From NCBI GenBank assembly GCA_028278345.1, contig JANQEL010000106.1, positions 32,420-96,419 of the forward strand: 64,000 nt of DNA, in the 5' to 3' direction. A program made the position numbers and the translations under genes. The stretch is from Myxococcota bacterium (GTDB lineage Bacteria; Myxococcota_A; UBA9160; UBA4427). The notes beneath the pieces are model-generated. The model had not been told where the DNA came from. It saw nothing but the letters and a program-made list of their open reading frames with translations, and ran no database searches. Positions 18,314 to 29,745 of the stretch are shown here, in pieces (positions within the stretch are counted from its first letter, which is position 1; each line of letters starts with the position of its first letter).

Positions 18314-20725
18314 TCAGCTTTCCTTGACGGAAGCCACCGGCCCCGAGGTGTGGGCCACGATCGGCGGGCCCGCTTCGGTGCTCTTCCAGCTGAGCGGGTG
18401 TTCGAAGCTCGCGTCGAGAACCTCGCGCATCGTCTTCACCGGGATGAAGGTCATCTTGCGCTTGAGTTCCTTCGGGATCTCCTCGACGTCGTGCATGCAC
18501 GAGGCAGGCACGATCACCTTGGTGATCCCACTGCGAAGTGCGGCCAGCGCCTTCTCGCGAATGCCACCCACCGGCAGGACGTGTCCTCGCAGGGTGACCT
18601 CGCCCGTCATCGCGACGTCGGCGCGAATCGGGTTCTTGGTGGCCAGCGAAATCAACGCCGTCGCCATCGTGACACCCGCCGAGGGGCCGTCCTTGGGCGT
18701 CGCACCGGCGGGCACGTGGACGTGTACCTGGTTGCCCGTGAGGCTGCTCTCGTCGAGACCGATGTCGCACAGGATCGAGCGTGCGAACGAGAGCGCCGTC
18801 TGCACCGACTCCTTCATCACGTCGCCGAGCTGACCCGTGAGGGTGAGGCCCTCGCCTCTCGTGAGGGTCGCTTCGATGGTGAGCATCTCGCCGCCGGCCT
18901 CGGTCCACGCAAGCCCGTTCACGACACCCACCTCGCTCTGCTTCGAGCGGTCATCGCCCGTGAAGCGCTCGGCGCCGAGGTAGTTCTTGAGGTTGCGGGT
19001 CGTCACCTTGACGATGTCCGAATCCCCCTCCGCGGCCTTGCGGGCGATCTTGCGGCACACCTGGGCCACCTTGCGCTCGAGGTTGCGCACGCCGGCTTCC
19101 TGGGTGTAGCCGTTGCACATCTTCTCGACGGCGCCGTTCGACCAATCGACCTGGCTCGGCAGCAAACCGTGCTCGGCGATCTGCCGCGGGATCAGGAAGC
19201 GGCTCGCGATCGCGCGCTTCTCCTCCGGCGTGTAGCCAGAGAGGCGAATGATCTCCATGCGATCACGCAGGGGCCCGGGGATCGGATCGAGGGCGTTCGC
19301 GGTCGCGATGAAGAGCACCTTCGAGAGATCGAAGGGCACGCTCAGGAAGTGATCGCTGAACTTCGAATTCTGCTCGGGATCGAGCACTTCGAGCAGGGCG
19401 GAAGACGGGTCGCCGCGGTAGTCCGCGCCGAGCTTGTCGAGTTCGTCGAGCATGAAGACCGGATTGTTGGTGCCCGCGGTCTTGAGGCCCTGGATGATGC
19501 GACCCGGCAATGCGCCGACGTAGGTGCGGCGGTGCCCGCGCACCTCGGCTTCGTCGCGCACGCCGCCGAGGCTGATGCGCACGAACTCACGTCCCATCGA
19601 GCGCGCAATCGAGCGCCCGAGCGACGTCTTGCCGACGCCCGGCGGGCCCACGAAGCAGAGGATCGGGCCGCGCGAATCCTGGCGCAGCTTGCGCACGCCG
19701 AGGAATTCGAGGATGCGCTCCTTCACGCCGTCGAGATGGGCGTGATCGGCGTCGAGGATCGTGCGCGCGTTTTCGAGATCGAGGCGATCCGGGCTGGTCG
19801 TCGACCAGGGCAAGTCCACGATCCAGTCGAGGTAGTTGCGCACCACCTGGGCCTCGGGGCCGTCGGGGTGCATGCGCTCGAGGCGCCGCAGCTGGCGAAG
19901 CGACTCTTCGAGGGCCTCGGGCGGAAGCCCCGCCTCCTCGACCTTGAAGCGGTACTCGTCGCTCTCCTCACCGCGCGGGTCGACTTCACCGAGCTCGTTC
20001 TGGATCGCGCGCAGCTGCTCGCGTAGGAAGGCCTCGCGCTGGCCGCGAGACATCTCCTCTTTCGCTTGATACTGGATCTCCGCCTGCATCGTGGTGACTT
20101 CGAGCTCGCGGCGCACCAGCGCATCGACCTTGCGCAAGCGAGCGAGGGGATCGTTCACCTCGAGCACTTCCTGGGCCTCGGGCAGGCGCAACCGCAGGTT
20201 CGAAGCCACGATGTCGGCCAGGCGCCCGGGCTTGTCGATGTTCGTCGTGATCGACAACACCTCTGGCGGAAGATTCTTGAGAGGCAGGAGTTCTTCGACG
20301 CGCGTTCGCACCGCGCGCACCAGTGCTTCGCTCTCGACGCACCAGTCGTCGCCATCTTCGCTGGGCAGCGTGGTCACGCGCGCCCAGTGGCTCGACTCCT
20401 TGTCCACGAAGGCGTCGATACGGGCCTTGCTGAGCCCCTGGAGCATCACCTTCAAGCGCCCGTCGGGCATGCGCATGCTGCGCATCACCATCGCGACGGT
20501 TCCCACGCTGTAGAGGTCTTCGCTGCAGGGCTCTTCGGTCTCGGGGTCGCGTTGAGCGACGAGCAGGATCAGGCGATCGCCCGCCAACGCGTCCTGCACC
20601 GCGGCAATCGACGATTCGCGCGCGACGAAGAGCGGCAGCACCATGTAGGGGAAGAGAACGAATTCCCGCAGCGGGAGGATCGGAAGCTCTTCCTGGGAGA
20701 GGTTCTCGGGGGGAGTCTCAGTCAT
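18314..20725 (-). CDS. lon: ATP-dependent protease La
   Basis: A cytoplasmic AAA+ serine protease that degrades damaged and regulatory proteins. The 803-residue product has a LON substrate domain at the N-terminus (LPILPLREFVLFP), a Walker A GPPGVGKTSLG, a Walker B VFMLDELDK and a protease domain with the Ser682-Lys725 dyad (DGPSAGVTM, GGIREKALAA), 43 residues apart as in E. coli Lon. The start at 20725 is chosen over an upstream in-frame one because the family begins just before LPILPLR. A candidate promoter lies about 120 bp upstream. Thermal regulation is plausible, but no HrcA operator is visible. Confidence 0.95.
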   Translation of the reverse strand: MTETPPENLSQEELPILPLREFVLFPYMVLPLFVARESSIAAVQDALAGDRLILLVAQRDPETEEPCSEDLYSVGTVAMVMRSMRMPDGRLKVMLQGLSKARIDAFVDKESSHWARVTTLPSEDGDDWCVESEALVRAVRTRVEELLPLKNLPPEVLSITTNIDKPGRLADIVASNLRLRLPEAQEVLEVNDPLARLRKVDALVRRELEVTTMQAEIQYQAKEEMSRGQREAFLREQLRAIQNELGEVDPRGEESDEYRFKVEEAGLPPEALEESLRQLRRLERMHPDGPEAQVVRNYLDWIVDLPWSTTSPDRLDLENARTILDADHAHLDGVKERILEFLGVRKLRQDSRGPILCFVGPPGVGKTSLGRSIARSMGREFVRISLGGVRDEAEVRGHRRTYVGALPGRIIQGLKTAGTNNPVFMLDELDKLGADYRGDPSSALLEVLDPEQNSKFSDHFLSVPFDLSKVLFIATANALDPIPGPLRDRMEIIRLSGYTPEEKRAIASRFLIPRQIAEHGLLPSQVDWSNGAVEKMCNGYTQEAGVRNLERKVAQVCRKIARKAAEGDSDIVKVTTRNLKNYLGAERFTGDDRSKQSEVGVVNGLAWTEAGGEMLTIEATLTRGEGLTLTGQLGDVMKESVQTALSFARSILCDIGLDESSLTGNQVHVHVPAGATPKDGPSAGVTMATALISLATKNPIRADVAMTGEVTLRGHVLPVGGIREKALAALRSGITKVIVPASCMHDVEEIPKELKRKMTFIPVKTMREVLDASFEHPLSWKSTEAGPPIVAHTSGPVASVKES

Positions 20726-20841
20726 CAAGGCGCCTTTCGACCGTGCGCCAAAACGACTTGAGAGGGCAGTAGATCGACTCTCGACCCGATGTGCACCACG
20801 CTCGAACGTCGAAAACACTCGCGCGCGCGGGCGATTGGCAA

Positions 20842-20871
20842 CTTATAGGCGAAAGGCCTTCACGCCCCCAA
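20842..20871 (-). promoter_or_regulatory. Candidate lon promoter
   Basis: On the minus strand TTGGGG and TATAAG are separated by 18 bases, about 120 bp before the lon start. The -10 matches 5 of 6 positions and the -35 only 3 of 6, so this is a guess. Confidence 0.3.
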
Positions 20872-21009
20872 CACAGGCCTTCGAGATGTATCGAAAAGGC
20901 TCCATGAGACAACGCTTCATAAGGTGAAGCCCTCAGTGGATCTCATACACGGATAGGCGAAACGAACCGGTTCCCATTGCGAGAACGCGATGCCTATCTC
21001 GCCGCGGGC

Positions 21010-23199
21010 CTACTCATCGAGTGAGATCAAGCGGCCGCCGCGCACCTTCAACAGGAAGGGGCGCTTTCGCGCGTTGCCATCCGGCGAGATGTTGATCACC
21101 CCGGAGGCGCCGGGGAAGGCCTGGGTGCGCAGGATGCCGTTGCGCACGCCCTCGCGCGTTTCCGCACCGGCGACCAGTTGCGCCATCACCAGGCGCGCCG
21201 CGTCGTAACCGTGGGCAGCGAAGACATCGGCGGCTTCGTCGAAAGTATCTTCGTAGCGATCGACGAAGTTCGACACGAACGAGAACTCGCTCTCCTGATG
21301 GAAGAGCGCCGACACTACGGCGCCGCGCACATGACCGCGGCCGATCGAGACCAACTCGGGATGGTTCCAGCCACTGGGTCCGAGCAGGCCCACACCCTCC
21401 ACTTCGTGGAAGGTCAGCTGCGGCGCGATGAGGACGATCTTGTCGTGACCGTCGGGAATGAAGAGCACGTCGAAGTCGACCTGCGGCGGCAGGGGATCGC
21501 CTTCGGGCCCCGCGATCGAATAGGCGATCTCGCGCACCATACGGGCGTCTTCGGGTTCGAGGCGGCGGGCGCGGCGAATCAGTTTCTGGCGCTTCTCGAT
21601 CGCGGCCTTCTCGGCGCGGGTGAGCAGCGCGAAGCCGATCATGTCGCGAATCGGTTCGGCGAAGTCGGTGGCGTCGACGTCGTAGCCCGAGGAAGCCACC
21701 ACGGTGCCTCCCGCATGCGATACCGCCTCCCAGAAGTGATCGCGCATGCCGCGCCCGTAGTTGTCTCGCGGATAGAGGATCGCGTAGCGCTCGGCTCCGA
21801 GTTCGTTCGACGCGTGATCGATCAATGCGCGGATCTCGTCGCGAGGCGAGGTGCGTACGCGGAAGACGTAGGAGCGGTTCCGCGGAACCTCTTCGCGCGA
21901 GGTGAGCGCGATCAGCGGAATGCCGAGTTCGTCTGCGATGGGTGCCGCCGCTTCCGCGGTATCGCCGAGCAGCGGACCGATGATCGCCACGAGATCTTCT
22001 TCGGCAGCGAGCGATTCGATCGCGAGGGCTGCGGCTTCGGGGGTGCCTTCGCTGTCGCGGATCAGCAGACGAAGCCCCCCGGGTTCGTCGCGGGTTTCGT
22101 CGTCGCCGAAATCCTCGTCCCATTCACTCTGGAGGCCTTCGCCACCGGCATCGACTCCCGCGACTTCGATGGCACTCGCGGGATCGAAGATGCGCGCGGC
22201 GGCGAGGATCCCCTGCAGGCTCCTTTCTCCGTACGGCGCAAAGCGACCCGAGAGGGGAAGCACGACCCCCACCACCCCCGTCGCATGATCGAAGGCGGGT
22301 TGGATCGACTTCGCGACCTCGCGAAAGCTCGGCAGGCGTTCGCTGCCGTCGACGATGCGCTCGCGCAGCTCGACTGCGAGGGCGACTTCGTCGAACAACC
22401 CCTGGTCGTCGCGCAGGAACTCCAGGCCATCGGCCTTGCGGAACCAATCGTTGGCCTCGTCGAACTCGCCGCGTTGCAGGGCGCGACGCGCCAGCAGGAG
22501 CCACGCCCGCCCCGAAGGCACCTCGCCGCGCAGGAGCCTGCCCGTGCGCTCGAGGTCTTCGTCCGTCATCGCGTCGACCGAAGCGGCGATCTCGCGCTCG
22601 AGATCTTCGAGCCCGCCTCCGAGCACGGGCGATTCGTAGTCGGCGTCCTTCAGCTCTTCGATCACGGCCGCGCGTTCGCGCACCTGCCAGCTCAGGCGAT
22701 CGACCGCATCGTCGGAGAGGTCGGCGAAGAGGCGATACGCCAGCCGGCGCTCCGCAGGGTTGAGGCGTGCGAAGCGAACCTTCGCGAGCAGGCGCCGTGC
22801 ATCGCGCGGGCGATCGGCTCGCGCCTCCATGCCGGCGAGCAGCACACGCGCGCGGTCGGCGTTCTCTTCGTTCGGGTATTCGCGGACGATCAGGTAGAGC
22901 CAGTGCTTGGCGCGTTCTTCGTCGGCCCCCTGCAGTGCGAGCTCGGCGAGTTGCGCCGCCGCATCGTCGGCCAGTGCGCTCTTCGGATTCGCGTTCAGGA
23001 ACTCGGTGAAGAGCCGCACCCCCTCTTCGGGCTGGGTGCGCGCGGCGCGCGCCGCGGCGTCGAAGGCGCGGTGCTCGGCGTCGGTCGCTTCGCGCCCGAG
23101 GCCCCCGGCACACGAAACGGCGAACGCCAGGGTGACGAACGCGCAGAGGACGCGTTGGTGTCCCGCCGCGCGAAGTTGGCGCTGCTTTCCGACTATCAC
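21010..23199 (-). CDS. LpoA-like lipoprotein with TPR and type I periplasmic-binding domain
   Basis: A 729-residue predicted lipoprotein (LAFAVSC lipobox). The N-terminal half is helical and TPR-like (LFTEFLNANPKSALADDAAAQLAELAL). The C-terminal half resembles periplasmic-binding proteins type I/Leu-Ile-Val-binding folds: VGVVLPLSGRFAPYGERSLQGI, IIGPLLGDTAEAAAPIADELGIPLIALTS in part, and a repeated Rossmann-like order. This TPR plus LivJ-like layout is that of LpoA/YraM, the outer-membrane activator of penicillin-binding protein 1A. The role in peptidoglycan synthesis is inferred from architecture. The GTG at 23199, preceded by a G-rich stretch, is preferred; the frame opens as early as 23268. 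Confidence 0.7.
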   Translation of the reverse strand: MIVGKQRQLRAAGHQRVLCAFVTLAFAVSCAGGLGREATDAEHRAFDAAARAARTQPEEGVRLFTEFLNANPKSALADDAAAQLAELALQGADEERAKHWLYLIVREYPNEENADRARVLLAGMEARADRPRDARRLLAKVRFARLNPAERRLAYRLFADLSDDAVDRLSWQVRERAAVIEELKDADYESPVLGGGLEDLEREIAASVDAMTDEDLERTGRLLRGEVPSGRAWLLLARRALQRGEFDEANDWFRKADGLEFLRDDQGLFDEVALAVELRERIVDGSERLPSFREVAKSIQPAFDHATGVVGVVLPLSGRFAPYGERSLQGILAAARIFDPASAIEVAGVDAGGEGLQSEWDEDFGDDETRDEPGGLRLLIRDSEGTPEAAALAIESLAAEEDLVAIIGPLLGDTAEAAAPIADELGIPLIALTSREEVPRNRSYVFRVRTSPRDEIRALIDHASNELGAERYAILYPRDNYGRGMRDHFWEAVSHAGGTVVASSGYDVDATDFAEPIRDMIGFALLTRAEKAAIEKRQKLIRRARRLEPEDARMVREIAYSIAGPEGDPLPPQVDFDVLFIPDGHDKIVLIAPQLTFHEVEGVGLLGPSGWNHPELVSIGRGHVRGAVVSALFHQESEFSFVSNFVDRYEDTFDEAADVFAAHGYDAARLVMAQLVAGAETREGVRNGILRTQAFPGASGVINISPDGNARKRPFLLKVRGGRLISLDE

Positions 23200-23328
23200 C
23201 CGGCCCCCCCGGCTTGGCTCTCGCACGCCCGAGCGGCTCGCTCCGGCGCGGGAACCTTCGCATCGCACACGTAGCGCGGCAACGGTCTCGGGCCGGTGTG
23301 GCGACCTGCCCTCTCGGCCCTCTCGCGA

Positions 23329-24459
23329 TCAGTCGAAGAAATCCTTCAAGCGATCGAGAAAGCCCGAAGTCGCCGGCGACACCTCGGTGCCCGTCTCCGC
23401 CGCAAACTGCTCGAGCAGCTCGCGCTGGCGCGCATTCAGCTTCGTGGGGACTTCGACGAAGATTCGCGCGTAGAAGTTCCCGCGCATCTTCTTCACCTGC
23501 TCGACGGGGAGCCGCGGTTCGAGGGGCGGAAGCCCCTTGCCGCGCAGGCGCAGCATCTTGCCCGATTGGGTGCCCTCGGGAATCGAGGTCTTCACCTTGC
23601 CTTCGAGGGTGGGGACCTCGATCTCTCCGCCGAGAGCCGCCGTCACGAAGGGCACGGGGATCTCGCAGTGCAGGTCGGTGCCGTCGCGCTCGAAGAGCGG
23701 GTGGCGGTGCACGCTGATCACCACGTAGAGGTCGCCGGGCGGTCCACCCGCGACCCCCGCCTCACCCTCGCCCGAAAGCCGCAGCCGCGAGCCGTCTTCG
23801 ACGCCGGGCGGCACGGTGACCTGGATGGTCTGGAGCGTCTCGACGCGACCGGCGCCGCGGCAGTCGCGGCAGTGCTCCTCGATCACTTCTCCCTGGCCCT
23901 GACAGGCGTCGCAGGGGCGATTCACGCGGAAGAAGCCCTGCTGGAAGACGAGCTGGCCGCGGCCCTGACAGCGGTCGCAGGTGCGCTTCCTGGTGCCCGG
24001 CCGGGCCCCCGAGCCGTCGCAGGTTTCGCACGACTTCATCTTGGGGATGTCGAGGCTCGGCTTGGTGCCGTTCAGCACGTCGTTCAGGTCGATGTCGAGG
24101 TTGTATCGGAGATCGGCGCCCCGCTGGCCGCGGCCGCGCTGGCCTCGCCCTCCGCCGAAGATGTCGCCGAAGAGATCGCCGAAGATGTCCGCGAAGCCGC
24201 CGAGGTCGCCGAAATCCGGCGCGCCCCCGGCCCCCGCCACGCCCTGGTGGCCGAAGCGGTCGTAGGCGCTGCGCTTTTCGGGATCCGACAGCACGGCGTA
24301 GGCCTCGGAGAGTTCCTTGAACTTCTCCTCGGCCTCCGGGTTGTCGGGATTGCGGTCGGGGTGGTGCTCCATCGCGAGCTGGCGATAGGCCTTCTTGAGA
24401 TCGCCATCGCTGACGCCGCGGTCGACCCCCAGCACCTCGTAGTAGTCACGCTTGCTCAC
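23329..24459 (-). CDS. dnaJ: Co-chaperone DnaJ
   Basis: A full-length type I DnaJ of 376 residues. The J domain has HPD at 33-35 and is followed by a Gly/Phe-rich linker ([16 protein letters not shown]). Four zinc-binding repeats ([32 protein letters not shown]) precede two C-terminal beta domains. It delivers unfolded clients to DnaK and stimulates its ATPase. It is the last gene of hrcA-grpE-dnaK-dnaJ, separated from dnaK by 156 bp, so a separate or attenuated expression step is possible. Confidence 0.96.
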   Translation of the reverse strand: MSKRDYYEVLGVDRGVSDGDLKKAYRQLAMEHHPDRNPDNPEAEEKFKELSEAYAVLSDPEKRSAYDRFGHQGVAGAGGAPDFGDLGGFADIFGDLFGDIFGGGRGQRGRGQRGADLRYNLDIDLNDVLNGTKPSLDIPKMKSCETCDGSGARPGTRKRTCDRCQGRGQLVFQQGFFRVNRPCDACQGQGEVIEEHCRDCRGAGRVETLQTIQVTVPPGVEDGSRLRLSGEGEAGVAGGPPGDLYVVISVHRHPLFERDGTDLHCEIPVPFVTAALGGEIEVPTLEGKVKTSIPEGTQSGKMLRLRGKGLPPLEPRLPVEQVKKMRGNFYARIFVEVPTKLNARQRELLEQFAAETGTEVSPATSGFLDRLKDFFD

Positions 24460-24615
24460 AGCTTCCCGAAACCTCTGTCATTCCAGCGGGTTGCAACCGT
24501 CTGGTCCAGGCGGGGGTCGGGCGGGCCGCTGCCCCCACGCGCAATGGCGCGAGACCGTAGGCACGCGGCGGAAGGGCGCAAGGCGACGGAGCGAAATTCG
24601 TCGCCGGAGGGGAGG

Positions 24616-26469
<1,854 letters not shown>

Positions 26470-26514
26470 CGCCGCCTCCGAGATGGCCGGAGAGGCGACT
26501 TCGCGTCTCCGGGC

Positions 26515-27246
26515 CTACTGCTCCGTGCCTTCGCCCTGTGATTCTTCCGCGGCCTTCGAAACGACCACGCGTGCGGGACGCAACATGCGGTCGTTGATCA
26601 AGTAGCCGGTCTGGAGCACGTCGATCACGGTGTTGGGCGGAACGTCGGAACTCGGAACCTGCGCCATGGCTTCGTGCACTTCGGGATCGAAGAGAACGCC
26701 TTCCGCTTCGATCTTCTTCACGCCGTGCTTCGCCAGGGCCCCCAGAAGCTCACGCTGCACGAGTTCGACACCCTGCAACAAGCTCTGGAAATCCCCGTCC
26801 TTGTTCTCCTCGCCGTGTACGACCGCTCGCTCCAGATTATCGACGGTCGAAAGCAGATCCTTGACGAGATTCTGGTGGCCGTACTTGAAGTTATCCTGCT
26901 TCTCCTTGAGCGTGCGGCGGCGAAAGTTCTCGAATTCCGCCTGCAGGCGAAGGAACTTGTCGTCGTTCTCGGCGGCCTTCTCGAGGGCGCTCTCGTGCTC
27001 GGCCTTGAGATTCTGGAGCTCCTGCGAAAGGAGCTCGATCGTCATCTTGTCAGCGCTATCCGCACCGTCCGCGCCGCCGGCGACATGCGCAGCTTCAGCG
27101 GCACGCTGCTGCTCACGCGCGTCGGCCGATTCCTCGGCTTCGCGCAGGGCAGCTTCGAGCTCGTCGGAAAGCGGGAGGCTCTCCAGGCCTTCGTCTTCGG
27201 GATCGCTCATCTCACCTGTCTCATCGGTTTCTTCGGGCGGGTTCAC
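26515..27246 (-). CDS. grpE: Nucleotide exchange factor GrpE
   Basis: A 243-residue GrpE with a long acidic N-terminus, a coiled coil (LLSQELQNLKAEHESALEKA) leading into RLQAEFENFRRRTLKEKQDN, and the beta domain with FDPEVHEAMAQ and TVIDVLQTGYLINDRMLRPARV. It releases ADP from DnaK. Its ATG overlaps the hrcA stop as ATGA, so translation is coupled to the repressor gene upstream. The N-terminal extension is longer than in E. coli GrpE. Confidence 0.95.
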   Translation of the reverse strand: MNPPEETDETGEMSDPEDEGLESLPLSDELEAALREAEESADAREQQRAAEAAHVAGGADGADSADKMTIELLSQELQNLKAEHESALEKAAENDDKFLRLQAEFENFRRRTLKEKQDNFKYGHQNLVKDLLSTVDNLERAVVHGEENKDGDFQSLLQGVELVQRELLGALAKHGVKKIEAEGVLFDPEVHEAMAQVPSSDVPPNTVIDVLQTGYLINDRMLRPARVVVSKAAEESQGEGTEQ

Positions 27247-28403
27247 GCAGGTTTCTCTTCATTTTTTCGACCGGATGCCGGATCGGGGGTCGTTTCGAGG
27301 AAGGCATTCTCGTTGAACTTTTCCGCCACCATGCGAGAGCACAGGCCGACCAGGGGAATCACCCGGGGATAGTCCATGCGGCTCGGGCCGATCACGCCCA
27401 CGAGACCCTGGGCACCGGGCCCCGACTCGCAAGTCCCCGCCCCGAATCCGTAGGGAGAGGAAACCAGGGCGCAGTGTTGCAGCCCCGGTTCGGCGAGCTC
27501 GTCGCCGAGGGAGACGTGGACCCCCTGGGCCTCGAGCAGGCCCTCGAGCAGGGAGGCGAGCTTCTCGTTGTCTTCCATGGCGGCGAACAGGTCGCGCAGC
27601 CGTGAGGTGTCGTGGAACTCCGGCTGGTCGAGCAGGGCGAGCCGGGTGGCGACGACCAGATCACTCGGCTCGTCGAGTTCGGGGGCGGCTTCGAGGGAGC
27701 GCTGGCCGAGTACCACCGCGCGGGCCAGCAGGCTGCCCGCCTGGGCGCTCAGCTGGGTGGCTTCGACCGCCATGTTCTCGCGAACCTCGTTGAGCGTGCG
27801 CCCCACGATGCGATCGTTGAGCAGCGGTGCGATGCGATCGAGCTCGGGCTGCGGGCCGCACTCGTTGTCCTCGACCACGCGGTGGAAGGTGCGGCCGCTC
27901 TCGGTGACGAGCACCACCATCACGCGATCGACCGACATGCGGATCAGCGAGATGTGTCGCAGGCGAACCCGTTCGAGACGCGGCAGGAGCACGAAGCCGA
28001 GTTGCTGGGTGTTGTCCGAGAGGAATTGCGACACCACCTTCATCGCACCGTCGAGGTCGGCCTCCTCGAAATCGTGGCGCAGCCGGCGCTGTTGCTCGGG
28101 AGCGACACCGCGCGGCGTCAGCAGATGATCGACGAAGAGCCGAAGCCCCGCCTCGGTGGGAACGCGGCCCGCCGACGAGTGCGGTTTCTCGATCAGCCCG
28201 AGTTCGGCGAGCTCGCTCATGGTGTTGCGAATGCTCGCGCTCGAGAGCCGGGTCGAGAGCAGGTTCGCGATCGTCTTCGAACCGACCGGCGCCGCAGCGC
28301 CCACGTAGGCCCCGACCACCGCCCGCATGACGCGCGCCTGGCGATCGTTCAGCAGGTCGCGACCGAAGGGTTCGATCGTCTGCGTCTCGTTTCGCTTGGA
28401 CAT
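27243..28403 (-). CDS. hrcA: Heat-inducible transcription repressor HrcA
   Basis: HrcA of 386 residues with the N-terminal winged helix (DRQARVMRAVVGAYVGAAAPVGSKTI, SSASIRNTMSELAELGLIEKPH) and the GRVPTEAGLRLFVD signature; a GAF-like C-terminal domain follows. It would repress this operon in balance with chaperone load. No CIRCE element was found between hrcA and hemW, before hemW, before dnaK or before lon, so its operator here is unclear. The gene starts 55 bp after hemW on the same strand. Confidence 0.94.
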   Translation of the reverse strand: MSKRNETQTIEPFGRDLLNDRQARVMRAVVGAYVGAAAPVGSKTIANLLSTRLSSASIRNTMSELAELGLIEKPHSSAGRVPTEAGLRLFVDHLLTPRGVAPEQQRRLRHDFEEADLDGAMKVVSQFLSDNTQQLGFVLLPRLERVRLRHISLIRMSVDRVMVVLVTESGRTFHRVVEDNECGPQPELDRIAPLLNDRIVGRTLNEVRENMAVEATQLSAQAGSLLARAVVLGQRSLEAAPELDEPSDLVVATRLALLDQPEFHDTSRLRDLFAAMEDNEKLASLLEGLLEAQGVHVSLGDELAEPGLQHCALVSSPYGFGAGTCESGPGAQGLVGVIGPSRMDYPRVIPLVGLCSRMVAEKFNENAFLETTPDPASGRKNEEKPA

Positions 28404-28458
28404 CGACTGGGGGTCTCCGCCTGCTCAGACCATTGAGATCGCGATGGGGGGCGAAAAA

Positions 28459-29643
28459 TCATACAAAATCGGCAAACACGGTGTCGGAGAGAAGGAGGCC
28501 CCGCTCGCTCAGTCGCAGGTCTCCGCTGGCCGTTTCGGTCAGCAGTGATGCCGCCATGAGGCGGTCGATCGCCGCGCCGTGGAATTCTCGCGGCGGGCCA
28601 CCGAACTCGCGTTCGAATGCGCGCGCGTCGAGCCCGCGGCTTCGCCGCAGTGCGAGGAAGACCGCCTCACCGCGCGCCTGTTCGAGGCTGAGGCTCTCGA
28701 TTTCGACGCCCGCGTCATCCCCCGCTTCGACGCTCGCGAAATAGGCTTCGAGTTCGCGCGGGTTCATGCGCCTCGCGCCATAGGGGTGGCGATCGCCCGG
28801 CGCCTCGTACGACCAGGCTCCCATCCCCACTCCGAGCACGGGTTCGCGCGCCCAGTAGCGTTGGTTGTGCCGCGAAGCGAAACCGCGTCGCGCGTAGTTC
28901 GAGATCTCGTAGCGTTCGAACCCCGCAGCCCTACACCGTTCGGCGACATGCTCGAGCATCCCCGCCGCGGCGTCTTCGTCCGCGAGGGCGAGTTGGTCGC
29001 GTGCCGCGGCGAGGGCAAAGGGCGTGCCCTCCTCGATCGTCAGCTCGTAGATCGAGAGATGTTCGGGCTGCACCGCCAGGGCTTCCTCGAGATCGGCCGC
29101 GAAGTCATCGAAGGTTTGTCCCGGACAGGCGAGGATGAGATCGAGAGAGAGGTTCTCGATACCCGCTTCGCGCGCGGCGGCCAGCGTCTCGCGCGCGAGA
29201 GCCGCCTTGTGTGCGCGGCCGAGACGTTTCAGGACGCGATCGTCGAAGCTCTGCACGCCGAGGGAGAGCCGATCGATCCCGAGGGCGCGAAAGGCCGGCA
29301 GCCGCTCGAGCTCGACGGTGCTCGGGTTGGCTTCGAGGGTGATCTCGGCGGGGGGTTCCTTCGCGTCGAATGCCCCGATCGCGGCTTCGAGAATGCGACG
29401 CAGGGTATCGGCGCGGAAGAGCGCCGGCGTACCCCCACCGAAGTAGACGGTCTCGAGGGCCGCCCCCTCGAATGCGGCGGCACGCGCTTCGATTTCGCGG
29501 ACGAGCGCGTCCGCGTAGCGCGCTTCGACGGCGGGCTCGAGGTGACCCGCGGCGACGACCGCGAAGTCGCAGTACGGGCAGATGCGTTCACAGAAGGGAA
29601 CGTGGACGTAGAGCCCGACACCGTCCCGGGGCGCACGCGTCAT
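28459..29643 (-). CDS. hemW: Radical SAM haem chaperone HemW
   Basis: HemW (formerly annotated as an oxygen-independent coproporphyrinogen oxidase) traffics haem. The 394-residue protein has the radical SAM cluster CERICPYC (Cys18, 22, 25), then FGGGTPAL, EANPSTVE, RLSLGVQSFDD and a C-terminal HemN-type domain with GLDARAFEREFG. The cluster is CxxxCxxC without the extra Cys of true HemN, as in HemW. The ATG at 29643 is preferred; a GTG at 29688 would extend it by 15 residues. It heads a probable hemW-hrcA-grpE-dnaK-dnaJ transcript. Confidence 0.9.
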   Translation of the reverse strand: MTRAPRDGVGLYVHVPFCERICPYCDFAVVAAGHLEPAVEARYADALVREIEARAAAFEGAALETVYFGGGTPALFRADTLRRILEAAIGAFDAKEPPAEITLEANPSTVELERLPAFRALGIDRLSLGVQSFDDRVLKRLGRAHKAALARETLAAAREAGIENLSLDLILACPGQTFDDFAADLEEALAVQPEHLSIYELTIEEGTPFALAAARDQLALADEDAAAGMLEHVAERCRAAGFERYEISNYARRGFASRHNQRYWAREPVLGVGMGAWSYEAPGDRHPYGARRMNPRELEAYFASVEAGDDAGVEIESLSLEQARGEAVFLALRRSRGLDARAFEREFGGPPREFHGAAIDRLMAASLLTETASGDLRLSERGLLLSDTVFADFV

Positions 29644-29745
29644 CGCAGGGCACGCCGCGGGCTCGGCCCTTCTCGCAGGCAGCCGCACGCGAATCGTGCG
29701 TTTCCCGTAATAGAAAGAAGCAGCATCCCCAGGGTCCGTCGGTTA

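Noticed and set aside
28404..28458. CIRCE element before hrcA
   Set aside because: No GAGTGCTAA-like inverted repeat is present here or in the hemW upstream gap.
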